A stretch of 64,000 nucleotides of DNA, taken from assembly GCA_027257055.1 (NCBI GenBank), contig JAPVLO010000320.1, positions 682,001-746,000 of the forward strand, given 5' to 3'. Below the pieces are notes generated by a model that was not told the DNA's origin, did no database searches, and saw nothing but the letters and a program-made list of their open reading frames with translations. Each line of letters begins with the position of its first letter. The stretch's first letter is position 1. The position numbers were made by a program, and so were the translations under genes. This DNA comes from Cephalopachus bancanus. Its lineage: Eukaryota; Chordata; Mammalia; Primates; Tarsiidae. Positions 47,281 to 57,705 of this stretch are shown here, piece after piece.

Positions 47281-47668
47281 GCTTTCCTCTTTAATTACAC
47301 CTTATCTGGCCCCACTCTTTGTGGATTCTAATTACATAATTACTTCGAGCCCTGGGACTTGAAAACAAAAAAAGAAAAGGAGGGTTTGTGCACGAGGACA
47401 CAGGTAAGTAAACACAGCGAGCATATTTACACAGACCGTAGGCCACATTTTCTTATTCACATACAATGTCATAACCCGGAAAACAAAGCCCGGGGAGGAC
47501 TCTAAATCACATTCAATCAAAAATGCCACTGGGTAGAAGCAGACCGAGGAGAACTTCATGGAGAAGCGTTCCCCAGAGAGGGGTTTTAAAAGGGCCTTGA
47601 AGTCAACCAGCTCCCGCCCCTGGCCCCTGGCCCCTGCAACAAAGATGGGGGCCTGTGAGATCACAGCC
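47281..47668. other. Single-copy DNA, possible L2 trace
   Basis: GAACTTCATGGAGAAGCG to GGGCCTTGAAGTC (47551-47606) vaguely resembles an antisense L2. Otherwise unrecognised. Confidence 0.35.
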
Positions 47669-47682
47669 ATGTTCAATTTTTT

Positions 47683-47981
47683 GATTTGTTTCGTTTTTTG
47701 AGCCGGGGTCACACTCTGTCACCCAGGCTGGAGTGCTGAGGCACAATCACGGCTCACGGCATCTTCCACCTCCCAGGTTCTGGCGAGCTTCCTGCCTCAG
47801 CCTCCCAAGTAACCGGAACTACAAGCGTGTGCCACCACGCCCAGTTAATTTTTTTTATTTTTCTGTAGAGATGGGATCTTGCTGTGCTGCCTACATTGGT
47901 CTCGAACTCCTGGGCTCAAGCAGTCCTCCTGCCTCGACCTCCCAAAATGCTGGGATTACAGGGGTGAGCCACTGTGCCTGG
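47683..47981 (-). mobile_element. Alu SINE, full length
   Basis: Antisense from GAGCCGGGGTCACACTCTG to GAGCCACTGTGCCTGGC. AGTAACCGGAACTACAAGC is copy-specific. Perfect 14-bp target-site duplication CATGTTCAATTTTT at 47669-47682 and 47982-47995. Confidence 0.96.
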
Positions 47982-48009
47982 CATGTTCAATTTTTAAAGC
48001 ATGACCAGG

Positions 48010-48420
48010 CCTGATCTCTCCCACCCAAAACACCCACCCCTTCTGAATTCCAGGTGTTCCCCTCTCCGTGTCACTCCTGAGGCATATGCGTACCACTCTC
48101 TTCTCCCCTACAAGGCCATGCCCATCCTGCAGGCAGGCACCAGCCTCGTCTCCCTCGGTGTTCCCAACTCTCATCGCCTCAGTCCTCCTGCCTCACACTT
48201 CAGCCTCAGTAAAGTTTTTGCCCTTCTCCGCACCACGGAGTCTTCTCATACTGCCCTGGCTTTGCATGTGCCAGTCCCTCTGGCCAGGTCCCTCTGTCCT
48301 CTGGCTGGGTTCCAGCGCCCCTTCCGTGTGCCCCGTGGCACCCTGTGCCGGCCCCAACAGAGTGTTCACCAGACTCTCCCCCTTCAGACCAGTGGCCACA
48401 CACTTTTTGATCACACCTTC
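48010..48420 (+). repeat. Diverged L2 LINE region
   Basis: C+T-rich. CTGGCTTTGCATGTGCCAGTCCCTCTGGCC (48259-48288) fits the L2 segment GCCTTTGCACATGCTGTTCCCTCTG. Boundaries are uncertain. Confidence 0.5.
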
Positions 48421-48768
48421 CCATTAAAGAGCTTTGAGCAAACTTACTTGCAAGGTAATTATGAAATTGGTGCCGCTATAAATAGGAAAGCAGTGTCTCC
48501 CCTGCAGTTAAAGAAATAAACAGAACTTCAAGTGACAAATGCTTTCCTCCTGCACTTCAGTGGCTGTCTTGACGGCTCACCCTGGTTAAGGAGCTCGGTG
48601 AGAACAGCAGAGGGTGGTTTATTCTCCTTGTGTTTCCAGAAGCCAGTACAGAATCCAAAACTTAAGCAATAAAAAGATGAATTAACTTACTCAACAGTAG
48701 AGCACCTTCTGGGGGACAGGCCCACGCCAGGCAGTGGGGATATAACAGTGACAAGAAAGAGCCCCACA
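48421..48768. other. Single-copy DNA plus LINE-derived trace
   Basis: GAGCACCTTCTGGGGGACAGG to GATATAACAGTGACAAGAAAG (48701-48758) resembles the GAGCACCTACTATGTGCCAGG family. The remainder is unrecognised. Confidence 0.4.
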
Positions 48769-49085
48769 GCTGGGCATGGTGGCTCACACCTGTGATCCCA
48801 GCACTTTGGGAGGCAGAGGTGAGAGAATTGCCTGAGTCCAGGGGTTTGAGACCAGCCTGGGCAACTTGGTGAGACCTCGTCTCTACAATAAATCAAAAAA
48901 AAAAAGAAAAAACAGCTGGGTGTGGAGGCGCATGCCTGTGGTTCCAGCTACTTGGAAGGCTGAGGTGGAAGGATCGCTGGAGCCCAGCAGGTCGGTCGAG
49001 GCTGCAGTGGCCGTGAACGTGCCACTGCATTCCAGCCTGGGAAGCGGAGTAAGCCTCACTCCAACTCAAAAGAAAAGAAGAGAAA
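48769..49085 (+). mobile_element. Alu SINE, lineage-specific type
   Basis: AACTTGGTGAGACC, ACAATAAATCAAAAAAAAAAAG linker, CTACTTGGAAGGCTGAGG, CTCACTCCAACTC tail. GGTCGGTCGAGG is a 4-bp local duplication. Imperfect flanking copies end in GCCCC. Confidence 0.94.
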
Positions 49086-49099
49086 GAAACAGCCCCGGT

Positions 49100-49650
49100 C
49101 ACTGTCACTGGGGTGGAGACAATGATTTTCCAAACAAGTGCAAAAAAGCAGTGGAGACAAACACGACAAAGAAGGATCTGTCCACACCACCACACCCCAA
49201 GAGCCCTCCAGCAGGGCAGTCGGAGGGGACTTCCCTGGAACGTGGCACTTCAGGTGAGGTCTGATGGGTGAGGCGCGCTAACCAGCTGAAGGGAAACCGC
49301 ACAGGCAAAGGTCCGGAGACTGGACTCAGCACCAAGGACTAACGGAGGCCAATAACACCAAATGAATGGATAAACAAGCCCAGAGAGGGCTGCAGGCTTT
49401 CTCTCTTCTTGATTCTCCCGCCTGTCAAAACAGGCCACTCCAACTACGGCCTGCAACCAACTACGGCCTGCAAAGGAGCGGCTCAGCCCTGCTACTGCTT
49501 GGCCCTCGGGCCAAGCACACAGGTGGCCTTCCCAGCCTGCCCTCCCAGGACTGGGCTCACACCCCACCCCTTCTGAGAGCCCAAGGGCCCCAGGAGACCC
49601 TCCTGAAAACCACACATGTCACCACAGGCACCCACAATCAAAGTCTCCCA
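49100..49650. other. Single-copy DNA
   Basis: CCAACTACGGCCTGCAA occurs twice at 49439-49471 (16-17 bp direct repeat). No gene recognised. Confidence 0.4.
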
Positions 49651-49666
49651 GGTAGTTTGATTTTTT

Positions 49667-49918
49667 TTTTTTTTTTTGAGTTGGAGTCTCACTCCATCAC
49701 CCAGGCTGGAATGCAGTGGCACGTTCACGGCCATCGCAGCATCGACCTGCTGGGCTCCAGCGATCCTTCCACCTCAGCTTCCAAGTAGCCAGAACTACAG
49801 GCACGCACTTGGCTAATTATTTGAATTTTTTTTTTTTATTGTAGAGATGAGGTCTCACCAAGTTGCCCAGGCTGTTCTTGAACCTGTGGGCTCTGGCAAT
49901 CCTCTCACCTCAGCCTAC
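49667..49918 (-). mobile_element. Alu SINE, lineage-specific, 5'-truncated
   Basis: Antisense: GAGTTGGAGTCTCACTCCATC, GGCCATCGCAGCATCGACC, TTATTGTAGAGATGAGGTC, stopping at CCTCAGCCTAC without the last 40 bp or so. Target-site duplication AGTTTGATTTTTT at 49654-49666 and 49919-49931 shows that truncation occurred at insertion. Confidence 0.95.
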
Positions 49919-49931
49919 AGTTTGATTTTTT

Positions 49932-50862
49932 AAACAGCATGTTAAATATTTCACATCTTCTAACTGCACTGTTTCTTCCTTGCCTACGATAAAAAGGAAC
50001 AACATCCTTGACTCCTCAAATAAGGACTTGTTTAAAATAAACGCCGATCTGCAAGACAGCCCAGCAGTCTGCACCCTGCTGTTAAGGGCGTCTTTGGGAT
50101 TTCCTCTTTATCCTCGTTATCCAGGTACCTGTCCCTGGAGGAGGCTTCTGGAGGGCCCAGAAGCACAGGCTGCAAAACCCCTTCCCTGCTGGAGGCCCTC
50201 CGACCCCCGGAAGGGAAAGTTATTCACACGATGCTTCAGGTGAGTATTTAAATAGCCCACGCCTTTAATAATTAAAGCCAAAGCCAAGAACGCCGAAGGT
50301 AATGCGGGCTGGCGGCTGCAAGCATCCCCCTGCAGCAGCTGTCTCAGAGAGGAGCCGTATCTTCTATCAGTGCTCAGGCATGACTAATATTTCCCAGCTC
50401 CTGGGAGACCTCGCCCCCTCACACCTGCCAGTGCTGGCTCACGAATGCACCAGGTCCACCAGAGAGGCCCTGCGAAGCAAGCACAAAGCTTCCCAAAAGG
50501 CCTGACAGGGCCTTGGCCCCGTTCGTCGGCCCTGCAACCTGATGTGCAGAAGCCACCACCAGACCCTGCATGGGCCCTCGGCTCTTCCAAGCCCCAGCCT
50601 TCTCCGGCTGCTCTGGTTTCTGTCCCTGTTGGGATCTTGCTTTCTCCAGAGCCTCAATTCACCCTGTCCTGCTTCAAAGCAGCTCCCACTCTTGCCCCGC
50701 CACTCCACCCCACCCCGATGCCCCACTGGCCAGGCTACTGGGGCAGGGACTCAGATCTCCCAGCTCCGGTTCCAGCCTTTCTTAGCTCATCCCTGCCTTC
50801 TAGATACTGCCCAGTACCCCTCTCACCAGCCTCCTGTGTGCAGTGTTTATAAAGAAAGGCTG
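49932..50862. other. Repeat-free stretch, candidate conserved element
   Basis: About 930 bp without any repeat. Holds a near-palindrome CTTTAATAATTAAAG at about 50262-50276, with homeodomain-type TAATTA content. CAGGTGAGTATTT at 50227 is a good splice-donor match but lacks a supported exon. Overlapping open frames at 50384-51192 have no domain. Confidence 0.4.
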
Positions 50863-50992
50863 GGCCGGGCGAGGTGGCTCACGCCTGTAAATCCAACACT
50901 TTGGGAGGCTGAGGCAGGAGCTCACTTGAGGCCAGGAGTTCAAGACCAGCTTAGGCAACACAGCAAGACCCTGTCTCTACAAAAAATAAAAA
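50863..50992 (+). mobile_element. Free left Alu monomer (FLAM)
   Basis: GGCCGGGCGAGGTGGCTCACGCC to GACCCTGTCTCTAC with an AAAAAATAAAAA tail and no right arm. AAAGGCT occurs on both sides. Confidence 0.9.
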
Positions 50993-51330
50993 GGCTCAAG
51001 CCCAGAAGAATCAGCAGTATATTTCTTACAGCAGCCTTAGAAAGATTCCCTAATATCCATGTCAAAGGCAAAGGTACCCATGTTCCCCCATCAATTGTCC
51101 CTACAACCCCTGACCATCATTCTATGCTCACAGGAAACGGTCCCCCAACACGGGTTCCACCCCAACTAAAGATAAACTCTAAGTGGAGATGAGCAATCCG
51201 TGAACAGCTCATCTATTTACACATCAGACAAGGAAACTGTTGGTACACACAGAAGCTGGATTTCACAGTCTGTCCTAGTAACCCTTCATACTGGGAAACC
51301 AAGTTCAAAGGTCGGCCCACAGGCTGATGT
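50993..51330. other. Single-copy DNA
   Basis: No repeat or gene recognised. Confidence 0.35.
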
Positions 51331-51344
51331 TAATCATCGATGCA

Positions 51345-51474
51345 TGCAGGCACAGCGGCTCATATCTGTAACATCAGCACTTTGGGAGGCCAAGGCAGAA
51401 GGATCGTTTGAGCCCAGGAGATCGAGACCAGCCCCAGGCAATATAGCAAGACCCATCTCTATAAATAATAATAA
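51345..51474 (+). mobile_element. Free left Alu monomer (FLAM), source-like copy
   Basis: GCAGGCACAGCGGCTCATATC to CCATCTCTATAAATAATAATAAT. Target-site duplication TAATCATCGATGCA at 51331-51344 and TAATAATCGATGCA at 51475-51488 (13 of 14). Its 3' flank at 51481-51545 is repeated at 53236-53300. Confidence 0.9.
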
Positions 51475-51480
51475 TAATAA

Positions 51481-51545
51481 TCGATGCACAAGGCATTCTA
51501 TAAATGAGTAATGAGCTTTCAAATGGACAGGCCGGCAGAAGGGCA
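51481..51545 (+). repeat. Duplicated flank, copy A
   Basis: TCGATGCACAAGGCATTCTA onward aligns without gaps to 53236-53300 at about 86 percent identity. In both places it follows an Alu monomer directly. Confidence 0.85.
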
Positions 51546-51980
51546 ATTCTGGGATCTACAAAGCTCCCATCCCTGTTATAATTGCTAGAAACCAGAACAT
51601 CACCCAAGAGGATAGAAAGTCAAGGCCCAGGCTGGAAGGGATTGGCAGGGCCAGCTACAAGTGAAGCCACAAGTCCTCAACTCTTCTGATCCTTAGTACT
51701 CAGGCAGAACCTGTATTTCCCTGCCACGCTGAGAATCCGGCTTGCCAGGTCAGTCCTGGGTCGGCTATTACTAGACACCTGACCTCCGAGATTTCAGAGG
51801 CCTCTAGTACCTGCCCTGTGCGCCTCACCTGGGTGAGGCTAGATGCCACATCCATTATGTACCACTAGATTACCCTCACTACCTGCACCTCCACACACAC
51901 CACCCTGTCATACGAAAATCTTCCTGCTTCATAACCTGAAACACACGCTGAATGCCTGCTAGTGAAGCAACGAGTCCTGC
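51546..51980. other. Single-copy DNA
   Basis: No repeat or gene recognised. Confidence 0.35.
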
Positions 51981-51984
51981 CCTG

Positions 51985-52070
51985 TCAGTGTGACTAAGGA
52001 AATAAAACACCAGGAGGGCGGGACCCATGTATACATCACTGACCAACATTTGTTTAATGAATGAAGTGAA
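51985..52070 (+). repeat. L2 LINE 3' end
   Basis: GACTAAGGAAATAAAACACCAGGAGGGCGGGACCC...AACATTTGTTTAATGAATGAA with an internal deletion. Confidence 0.6.
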
Positions 52071-52072
52071 GG

Positions 52073-52384
52073 CGGGGCACAGTGGCTTACACCTGTAATC
52101 CCAGCACTTTGGGAAGCCAAGGAGAGAAGATCGCTTAAGCCCCGGGGTTCAAGACCAGCCTAAGCAACACAGCGAGACCTTGTCTCTACAAAAAAATCAA
52201 AAACATTAGCCAGGAGTGGTGGCACACATCTGTAGTCCCAGTGGCTACTCAGGAGGCTGAGGCAGGAGGACTGCCTGAGCCCAGGAGGTCAAGGTTGCAG
52301 AGAGCCAAGATTCGTGCCACTGCACTCCAGCCTAGCGACAGAGTGAGACCCCTCAAACAAAAATAAATAAATACAAATAAAATC
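52073..52384 (+). mobile_element. AluJ-like SINE
   Basis: GGCGGGGCACAGTGGCTTACACC to a CAAAAATAAATAAATAC tail. First of a head-to-tail pair. Confidence 0.93.
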
Positions 52385-52387
52385 TTG

Positions 52388-52697
52388 GGCTGGGCATGGT
52401 GGCTCACACCTGTAATCCCAGCAATTTGGGAAGAAGAGGTAAGAGAATTGCCTAGGAGTTTCAGACCAGCCTGGGCAACTTGGCGAGACCTCATCTCTAC
52501 AGTTTAAAAAAAAAAAAAATTAGCCTGGCATGGAGGCACATGCCTGTGGTTTCAGTCACTTGGAAAGCTGAAGCGGAAGGATTGCCTGAGCCCAGCAGAT
52601 CGAGGCTGCAGTGGCCGTGAGTGGGCCACGGCACTCCAGCCTGGGCAACAGAGTGAGACGCTGACTCAAATAGATAGATAAATAAATAAATAAATAT
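52388..52697 (+). mobile_element. Alu SINE, lineage-specific type
   Basis: GGGCTGGGCATGGTGGCTCACACC, AACTTGGCGAGACC, CACTTGGAAAGCTGAAGCGG, GACGCTGACTC and a (GATA)/(AAAT) tail. It abuts the preceding Alu tail and probably inserted into it. Confidence 0.93.
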
Positions 52698-53126
52698 TTT
52701 ATATATACTTTTAAAAACTCTATATAAAATTTTTTAAAATACAAATGAATAAAATGAGACTGTGGCTCTTAAGGTACTTTTAAAAACCAAGTTCCACATG
52801 TAAACAGGTATTTACCTATCCAACGGAGCACAATCCCATTCCTGAGGCTAACATCAGAGTTCTCTTTCTCCCCGTCCAGCAAAATGGGACACCCCCAGAA
52901 CGCTGTGCTGCTTTAGATGGACCTGCAGGCAAGACTGAGCAAGAGTGGGAATGACATCACCAAGAGATGGGAACCTCAAGGGAAGACCAGGACCCAACAG
53001 CTAGGCTAACCAGGCCCCTGTCTCGCTCTCTACTGCATTGCCCGGGTGCATCCCTCTGCCCCACGGGGATGATGGGGATGACAGTAAATACCTGCGAACC
53101 CTCCCCTCCAAGATAATAATGGGGGC
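52698..53126. other. Single-copy DNA, AT-rich at start
   Basis: TATATA-rich at 52695-52745. GGGGATGATGGGGATGACAG (53065) hints at a MIR end. No gene recognised. Confidence 0.4.
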
Positions 53127-53228
53127 GTGGTGGCTCACACCTGTAATCCCAGCACTTTGGGAGGCCAAGGTGGGGGGATTGTTTAAGCCCAGGAGTTCGA
53201 GACCCCATCTCTATAAAAAATAAAAATA
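53127..53228 (+). mobile_element. Alu left monomer with internal deletion
   Basis: GGCGTGGTGGCTCACACCTG, GTGGGGGGATTGTTTAAGCCC, then GAGACCCCATCTCTATAAAAAAT. The GACCAGCCTGGGCAACAT segment is missing. It precedes the duplicated flank. Confidence 0.88.
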
Positions 53229-53235
53229 AGAATAA

Positions 53236-53300
53236 TCAATGCACAAGGCATTCTATAAATGAGTAAGAAGCTTTCACATTGACATGGCGACAGGAGGGCA
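53236..53300 (+). repeat. Duplicated flank, copy B
   Basis: TCAATGCACAAGGCATTCTA onward matches 51481-51545. Upstream of the Alu monomer the two loci do not match. Confidence 0.85.
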
Positions 53301-53678
53301 GTGGTGATGCAGTGATGGGAGAAGGAATGTTTGGGGACCAGGAGAAAGGGGTGGGGAGACCAGCCTAAGTAGAGGCAAGCCAGGAGAAAGGAGACACCAA
53401 AAGGAGCCTTGTTTGGAATACTAGTGACCAGTTTGGGGACCCAGAGGGTTTCGTGGACATGCTAGCATTTTTACATCAGTTCAGTGTGAGACTAAGGCTG
53501 CCCCTGGCGTAGAAACATTCCATTTCCATATCCCTTCCCAGGCGGTCGGGCAGCTCTACAAACACTGCTTCCTCCTCCTGACAACATTCTTCTTCCACTC
53601 CAGACTGCTTGCTGTTTGATAAGGCCTCCTTGGCTCCATCAATATTTCTGTTCCCTTCTCATTCTCAATAATGGTTCA
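53301..53678. other. Single-copy DNA
   Basis: No repeat or gene recognised. Confidence 0.35.
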
Positions 53679-53679
53679 C

Positions 53680-53900
53680 TGAGTGATTACTTGGTGTCAG
53701 GCTTACAATTAGTGGATGATCTAATCCTCCCCGCAATCCTGTGAGGTAGGGACTATGATTTTCTCCATTTTACAGGTGAGGCAACAGAGGCCCAGAGCAG
53801 TGACTTGCCCTAAGACCCAAATCCAGGAAGTAACAGAGCTGGGATTTGACCCCAGGCAGCCTGAGAACAGAGACCACACTCTTAGCCTGTCACCTCAAGG
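53680..53900 (-). repeat. MIR SINE, near full length
   Basis: Antisense MIR: TGGTGTCAGGCTTACAATTAG, CAATCCTGTGAGGTAGGGACTATG, CTCCATTTTACAGGTGAGGCAACAGAGGCCC, AACAGAGCTGGGATTTGACCCCAGG. Among the best MIR matches here. Confidence 0.93.
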
Positions 53901-54084
53901 AGAGAAAAGCCACACTCAAATACAGGATATCTGCTCCTGGCTGGGTCCCATCCAGCTGCAGGACCTGAAACAAATGGCTTTTCTGTGCCTCTGTGGCTCC
54001 AGTGTGAGCTGTCTGGTCTAGAATCACGGCTCCGCAGTCCAGCCTGCCTGAGAGATCTCACTGAGCCAGCAGAAACACTCTCTG

Positions 54085-54230
54085 CCTGGGTTGTTTATGG
54101 GGCAGTCACCCATCCCACGTGCCAACTGAGCACTTGCGGCTAGTATGACTGGAAAAGTGATTTTTAAATTCATTTAAATAACCATATGTGGCTAGTGACA
54201 GCCACACTAGACAGTTCAGCTCTCGTTTAT
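54085..54230. mobile_element. hAT-Charlie MITE fragment
   Basis: CCAACTGAGCACTTGCGGCTAGTATGACTGG, TTTTAAATTCATTTAAATAACCATATGTGGCTAGTGACAGCC and CTAGACAGTTCAGCTC: the subterminal CACATGTGGCTA layout of this MITE group. Confidence 0.75.
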
Positions 54231-54234
54231 AAAC

Positions 54235-54345
54235 TCAGGAAGGTAGGCGCCATTTCTCTCTGTTTGCCTCTGTATTCCCAGAGCCCAGCATGGCTCCTGG
54301 TCTGTAGTCGGTGCCTACTGGCTACTTGTTGGACAAATCAAAAGC
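54235..54345 (+). repeat. L2 LINE 3' end
   Basis: GTTTGCCTCTGTATTCCCAGAGCCCAGCATGGCTCC, then TCGGTGCCTACTGGCTACTTG. Confidence 0.75.
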
Positions 54346-55164
54346 AAAGGACTTTCAGATGCTGTCATACTACTTCATCTCCCAGACAGGCATTGGTTCT
54401 TCAGGTTCCCTGGCCGGTGGACATCTAGTCTTGGCCTGACACAGAATTGGGGCCTCCCAAGGAAGTCTGGTAGGGGAACAGCTCTCACCACACCAAGTTC
54501 TTCCACTGAGCTAAATCCATCTCCCTGAAATTTCTACTTACCAGTCCTGGCAATAAGCTCATAGATTTGGGGAAACCAAAATAAGTTCTGAAAAACCACT
54601 GAGACGTTTTTGAACAATTTCAGTGAAGGGTTACATCTGTAATTCATTTCCATGGTGAAGATGAGCCCGATCGTAGCCAGTTACAGGGTAAGACCTATTG
54701 GACAAATGCGTGACTGGGATCTGTTTGGGGAAAAACAATCCTCTAGTGTCAGGGCTGTGGTCCAGAACTGCCATCTCCCTGACTTTAATACCAACACATT
54801 CAAGTCCCTCAACTCCATAAGCAGGCCGGGAGGGATACAGCTGAGCCCTCAACAAGCTCAGCCTTGTTCTCTGGCCAGGGTCTGGGAGCCCTGGCAGAGT
54901 AACGCACATTTTCATATTTCCTTGATGGACTCCTTAGAGGCAAACAAATCCAACATTTTCCATATACCTTCTATAAGGGCTGTGGCAGACATGGGAGACA
55001 CACAGAGGACTATGATGTCATCTCACAAGGAGCCCACAGTCTGGCAAGAGTAAGAGATAAAACGTGCACAGGACTTACACCGCCCAAGACGCTGAATTAA
55101 GTTCAAGAGAAAGACATCTGAACCAAACAATCAACTCAGCACACACCATAGCGGACATACACAC
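54346..55164. other. Mostly single-copy DNA
   Basis: A 133-codon plus-strand frame (54652-55053) has no recognisable domain. CTCACAAGGAGCCCACAGTCTGG (55021) matches an old LINE-derived motif. Confidence 0.4.
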
Positions 55165-55178
55165 AAAACACTGCACTG

Positions 55179-55333
55179 CGCCGGGCACAGTGGTTCATGT
55201 CTGTAATCTCAGCACTTTGGGAGGCTGAGGCGGGAGGACTGCTTGAGGCCAGGAGGTCGAGACCAGCCTGGGTGACATAGTGAAACCCCGTCTCTACAAA
55301 AAATGAATTAAATTTTAAGAAGCAAAACAAAAC
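55179..55333 (+). mobile_element. Free left Alu monomer (FLAM)
   Basis: GCCGGGCACAGTGGTTCATG to CCCCGTCTCTACAAAAAATG with an AAAACAAAAC tail and no right arm. Perfect 14-bp duplication AAAACACTGCACTG at 55165-55178 and 55334-55347. Confidence 0.94.
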
Positions 55334-55449
55334 AAAACACTGCACTGGCTGCCTCAGAAGAGACACCTAGAAGGATCCTAGCGCCCTGCCTTACATACAG
55401 CAGGTGCCCAGCATAGAGAACTTAATCAAACCTTGACCAACATATCCTT

Positions 55450-55739
55450 TTTATTTTTTTGAGTCGGGGTTTCACTGTCACCCAGGTTGGGTGGCACAGA
55501 TCGTGGTTCACCACAGTCTCCACCTCCTGGGCTCAGGTGAGCCTTCTACCTCAGCCTCCCAAGTAGCTGGAACTACAGGTTTACACCACCACATCTGGCT
55601 ATTTTTTGTTGTTATTGTTGTTGTTTGTAGAGATGAGGTCTCACTTTCTGGCTGGTCTCTAACTTCTAGGCTCAAGCGATCCTCCCACCTTGGTCTCCCA
55701 AAATGCTGGGAGTATAGGCATGAGCCACTGCGCCCAGCC
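55450..55739 (-). mobile_element. AluJ-like SINE
   Basis: Antisense from GAGTCGGGGTTTCACTG to GAGCCACTGCGCCCAGCC, with a (TTG)n expansion in the linker at 55606-55626. The flanks CCAACATATCCTTTT and CCAACACCTCATTTT are an imperfect duplication. Confidence 0.92.
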
Positions 55740-55744
55740 AACAC

Positions 55745-55870
55745 CTCATTTTAAGACTGAAGAAACCAAGGCCCAGACAGGTTAAGGGACTTCTCAAGGT
55801 GACTCAGATAGTTACTGGCGGGGCTGGAGATGGCACCTGGGCTTCACCACACACCAGCCCAATCGCCTAC
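55745..55870 (-). repeat. MIR SINE
   Basis: Antisense MIR: CATTTTAAGACTGAAGAAACCAAGGCCCAGACAGGTTAAGGGAC. Confidence 0.8.
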
Positions 55871-56416
55871 AATGCTGCCCATGGTGCTTCTCACCCTACA
55901 CAGTGTGGGGAGACCAGGCAAGCTCAGTGCCTGTTATTACAGCTATCTCAGGTTAAACACTGGATTTATTTTTGTAAGACTGTATGGTCGGGACTTTCTT
56001 GAAATCTGATGACTAACCGTAGGCCCATCATCTTAGAAACATGCGTTCATCATTTAACAAACTTTTCTTGGGAATATATCCTAAATCGGGCATAAGTTTA
56101 AGTGCTTAGACAAAGAGATGAAACAAACTTCTGGTCCAGCCAGAGGGCTGAACACCCATGTTTATCTCTGCTCCCTCCCAGAACCCCAGTAAAAAGATAG
56201 GAGAGGAATGCACTTGTCAACGGAAAGGAAACAACCCCAGAGGACATGTGTCAACAGAACCCAGGGCGACAGACAGCTGATGGCCACAGTAGCTGATTTA
56301 GGTCTCTCACCGTTTGCTCTAAGGGAAACCACTCGACAAGTGGCCAACTTGTGGCACGGAAGCGTGCTCAGGAACTGGAGGCACCAAGGACACCAAAGTG
56401 AGAACCAGGATGGAGC
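55871..56416. other. Single-copy DNA
   Basis: TCATTTAACAAACTTTTCTTGG (56050) hints at an old LINE-derived repeat. No gene recognised. Confidence 0.35.
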
Positions 56417-56431
56417 TAAAAAGATGGGTGC

Positions 56432-56724
56432 GGCCAGACGCGGTGGCTCACGCCTATAATCCCAGCACTTTGGGAGGCTGAGGTGGTGAGAGGATCGCCT
56501 GAGCTTGCGGGTTTGAGACCAGCCTGGGCAACTTGGTGAGACCTCATCTCTACAATAAATCACGAAATTAGCCGGGCATGGTGGTGCGTGCCTGTAGTTC
56601 CAGCTACTTGGAAGGCTGAGGCGGAAGGATCGCCTGAGCCCGGCAGGTCGAGGCTGCGGTGGCCAGGAGCGTGCCACCGTTCTCCAGCCTGGGTGACAGA
56701 GTGAGACTCCTACGTCCCCCTAAA
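56432..56724 (+). mobile_element. Alu SINE, lineage-specific type
   Basis: GGCCAGACGCGGTGGCTCACGCC head, AACTTGGTGAGACC, ACAATAAATCACGAAATTAGCC, CTACTTGGAAGGCTGAGGCGG, GAGACTCCTACGTCCCCC tail. Perfect 14-bp duplication AAAAAGATGGGTGC at 56418-56431 and 56725-56738. Confidence 0.96.
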
Positions 56725-56738
56725 AAAAAGATGGGTGC

Positions 56739-57185
56739 CTGCTGAAAGTGGGTACAAAGAGCAGTCAGGCCAGGGTGCCGCCTGCAATCCATGCGGCCTG
56801 GGGGTTCCTGCCCTCTGCCAGCAGAAGGTAGAGGTCCTGTTCAGATACCCTCTGGATTTAGACACGAATGAGGGAGGGATGTAGCTGAGGGAGGCAGAGG
56901 GAGAGAGAGGGACAGCTGTCGGAAGACCAAGGTACTGAGTGAAAGTCTGTACAGCCAACAGGCTAATTCCCAGCTGCCCTCCCCATCAAGGCTCCCAGGA
57001 TGCAGGATAGCCAGGCTGTTCCCACCCTACCCTAGGCAAAATCTTCTCCAAGAAAGCCCTCACAGGGAAGACCCAGAGAAAGAAATCCACAGGCACTGAT
57101 ATGTAGGTTTCTCCAGTAGGAAAAAAAAAAGGGGGAGACTCTTGATTGGATCACCCTACTATGAAGTTAACAAACCTCTTCCCAA
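56739..57185. other. Single-copy DNA
   Basis: No repeat or gene recognised. Poly-A at 57120-57130. Confidence 0.35.
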
Positions 57186-57345
57186 GAAGCCTAGTCAGAT
57201 TCTGGTGTCCACTTTTAAAATATAAATGGACAGTCAAGGGTCAGTATGCACAGAAGGTTAACTCCAATGGGGAACACAGTAACCAAAGCAAACAGAATAA
57301 GGAACTTGGAGAAAACAGAGACGATGTGGGAACAGCAGAAAACCA

Positions 57346-57348
<3 letters not shown>

Positions 57349-57391
<43 letters not shown>
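57349..57391. repeat. (CA)n microsatellite
   Basis: About 21 uninterrupted AC units inside the L1M/HAL1-like region. Confidence 0.96.
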
Positions 57392-57394
<3 letters not shown>

Positions 57395-57705
57395 CTAATG
57401 AAGGAATTTATTGCACCCATGAAACAAGGACAGGATGTTATTTCAAAAAGAAGGGAAAAGCAAGCACTCAAAGAACTTGGGAGCTCTTAGCAACAAAAGT
57501 ATGTTTCACATAAAAACACGAAAGCAGAAATTTAAAAATTGAAAAAAGTTAAAGGTAAAGCCGAAGATTCTTCTCAAAAAAGTAAAACAAAAATATAATA
57601 AAATGAAAAACAGGAAATAAAAATATTTTAAGATTATAAACTCAATACAGGAAGTCCAATATCCAACAAACAGGTATTCTGAAGAAAAAAACATAGAAAA
57701 GGAAA

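Noticed and set aside
50215..50235. CAGGTGAGTATTT as a real 5' splice site
   Set aside because: Good donor match, but no acceptor and no conserved frame can be seen upstream. Single matches are common by chance.
50542..51192. 216-codon plus-strand frame
   Set aside because: Runs from unique DNA through a FLAM monomer. Three other frames overlap the same DNA and no domain is visible.
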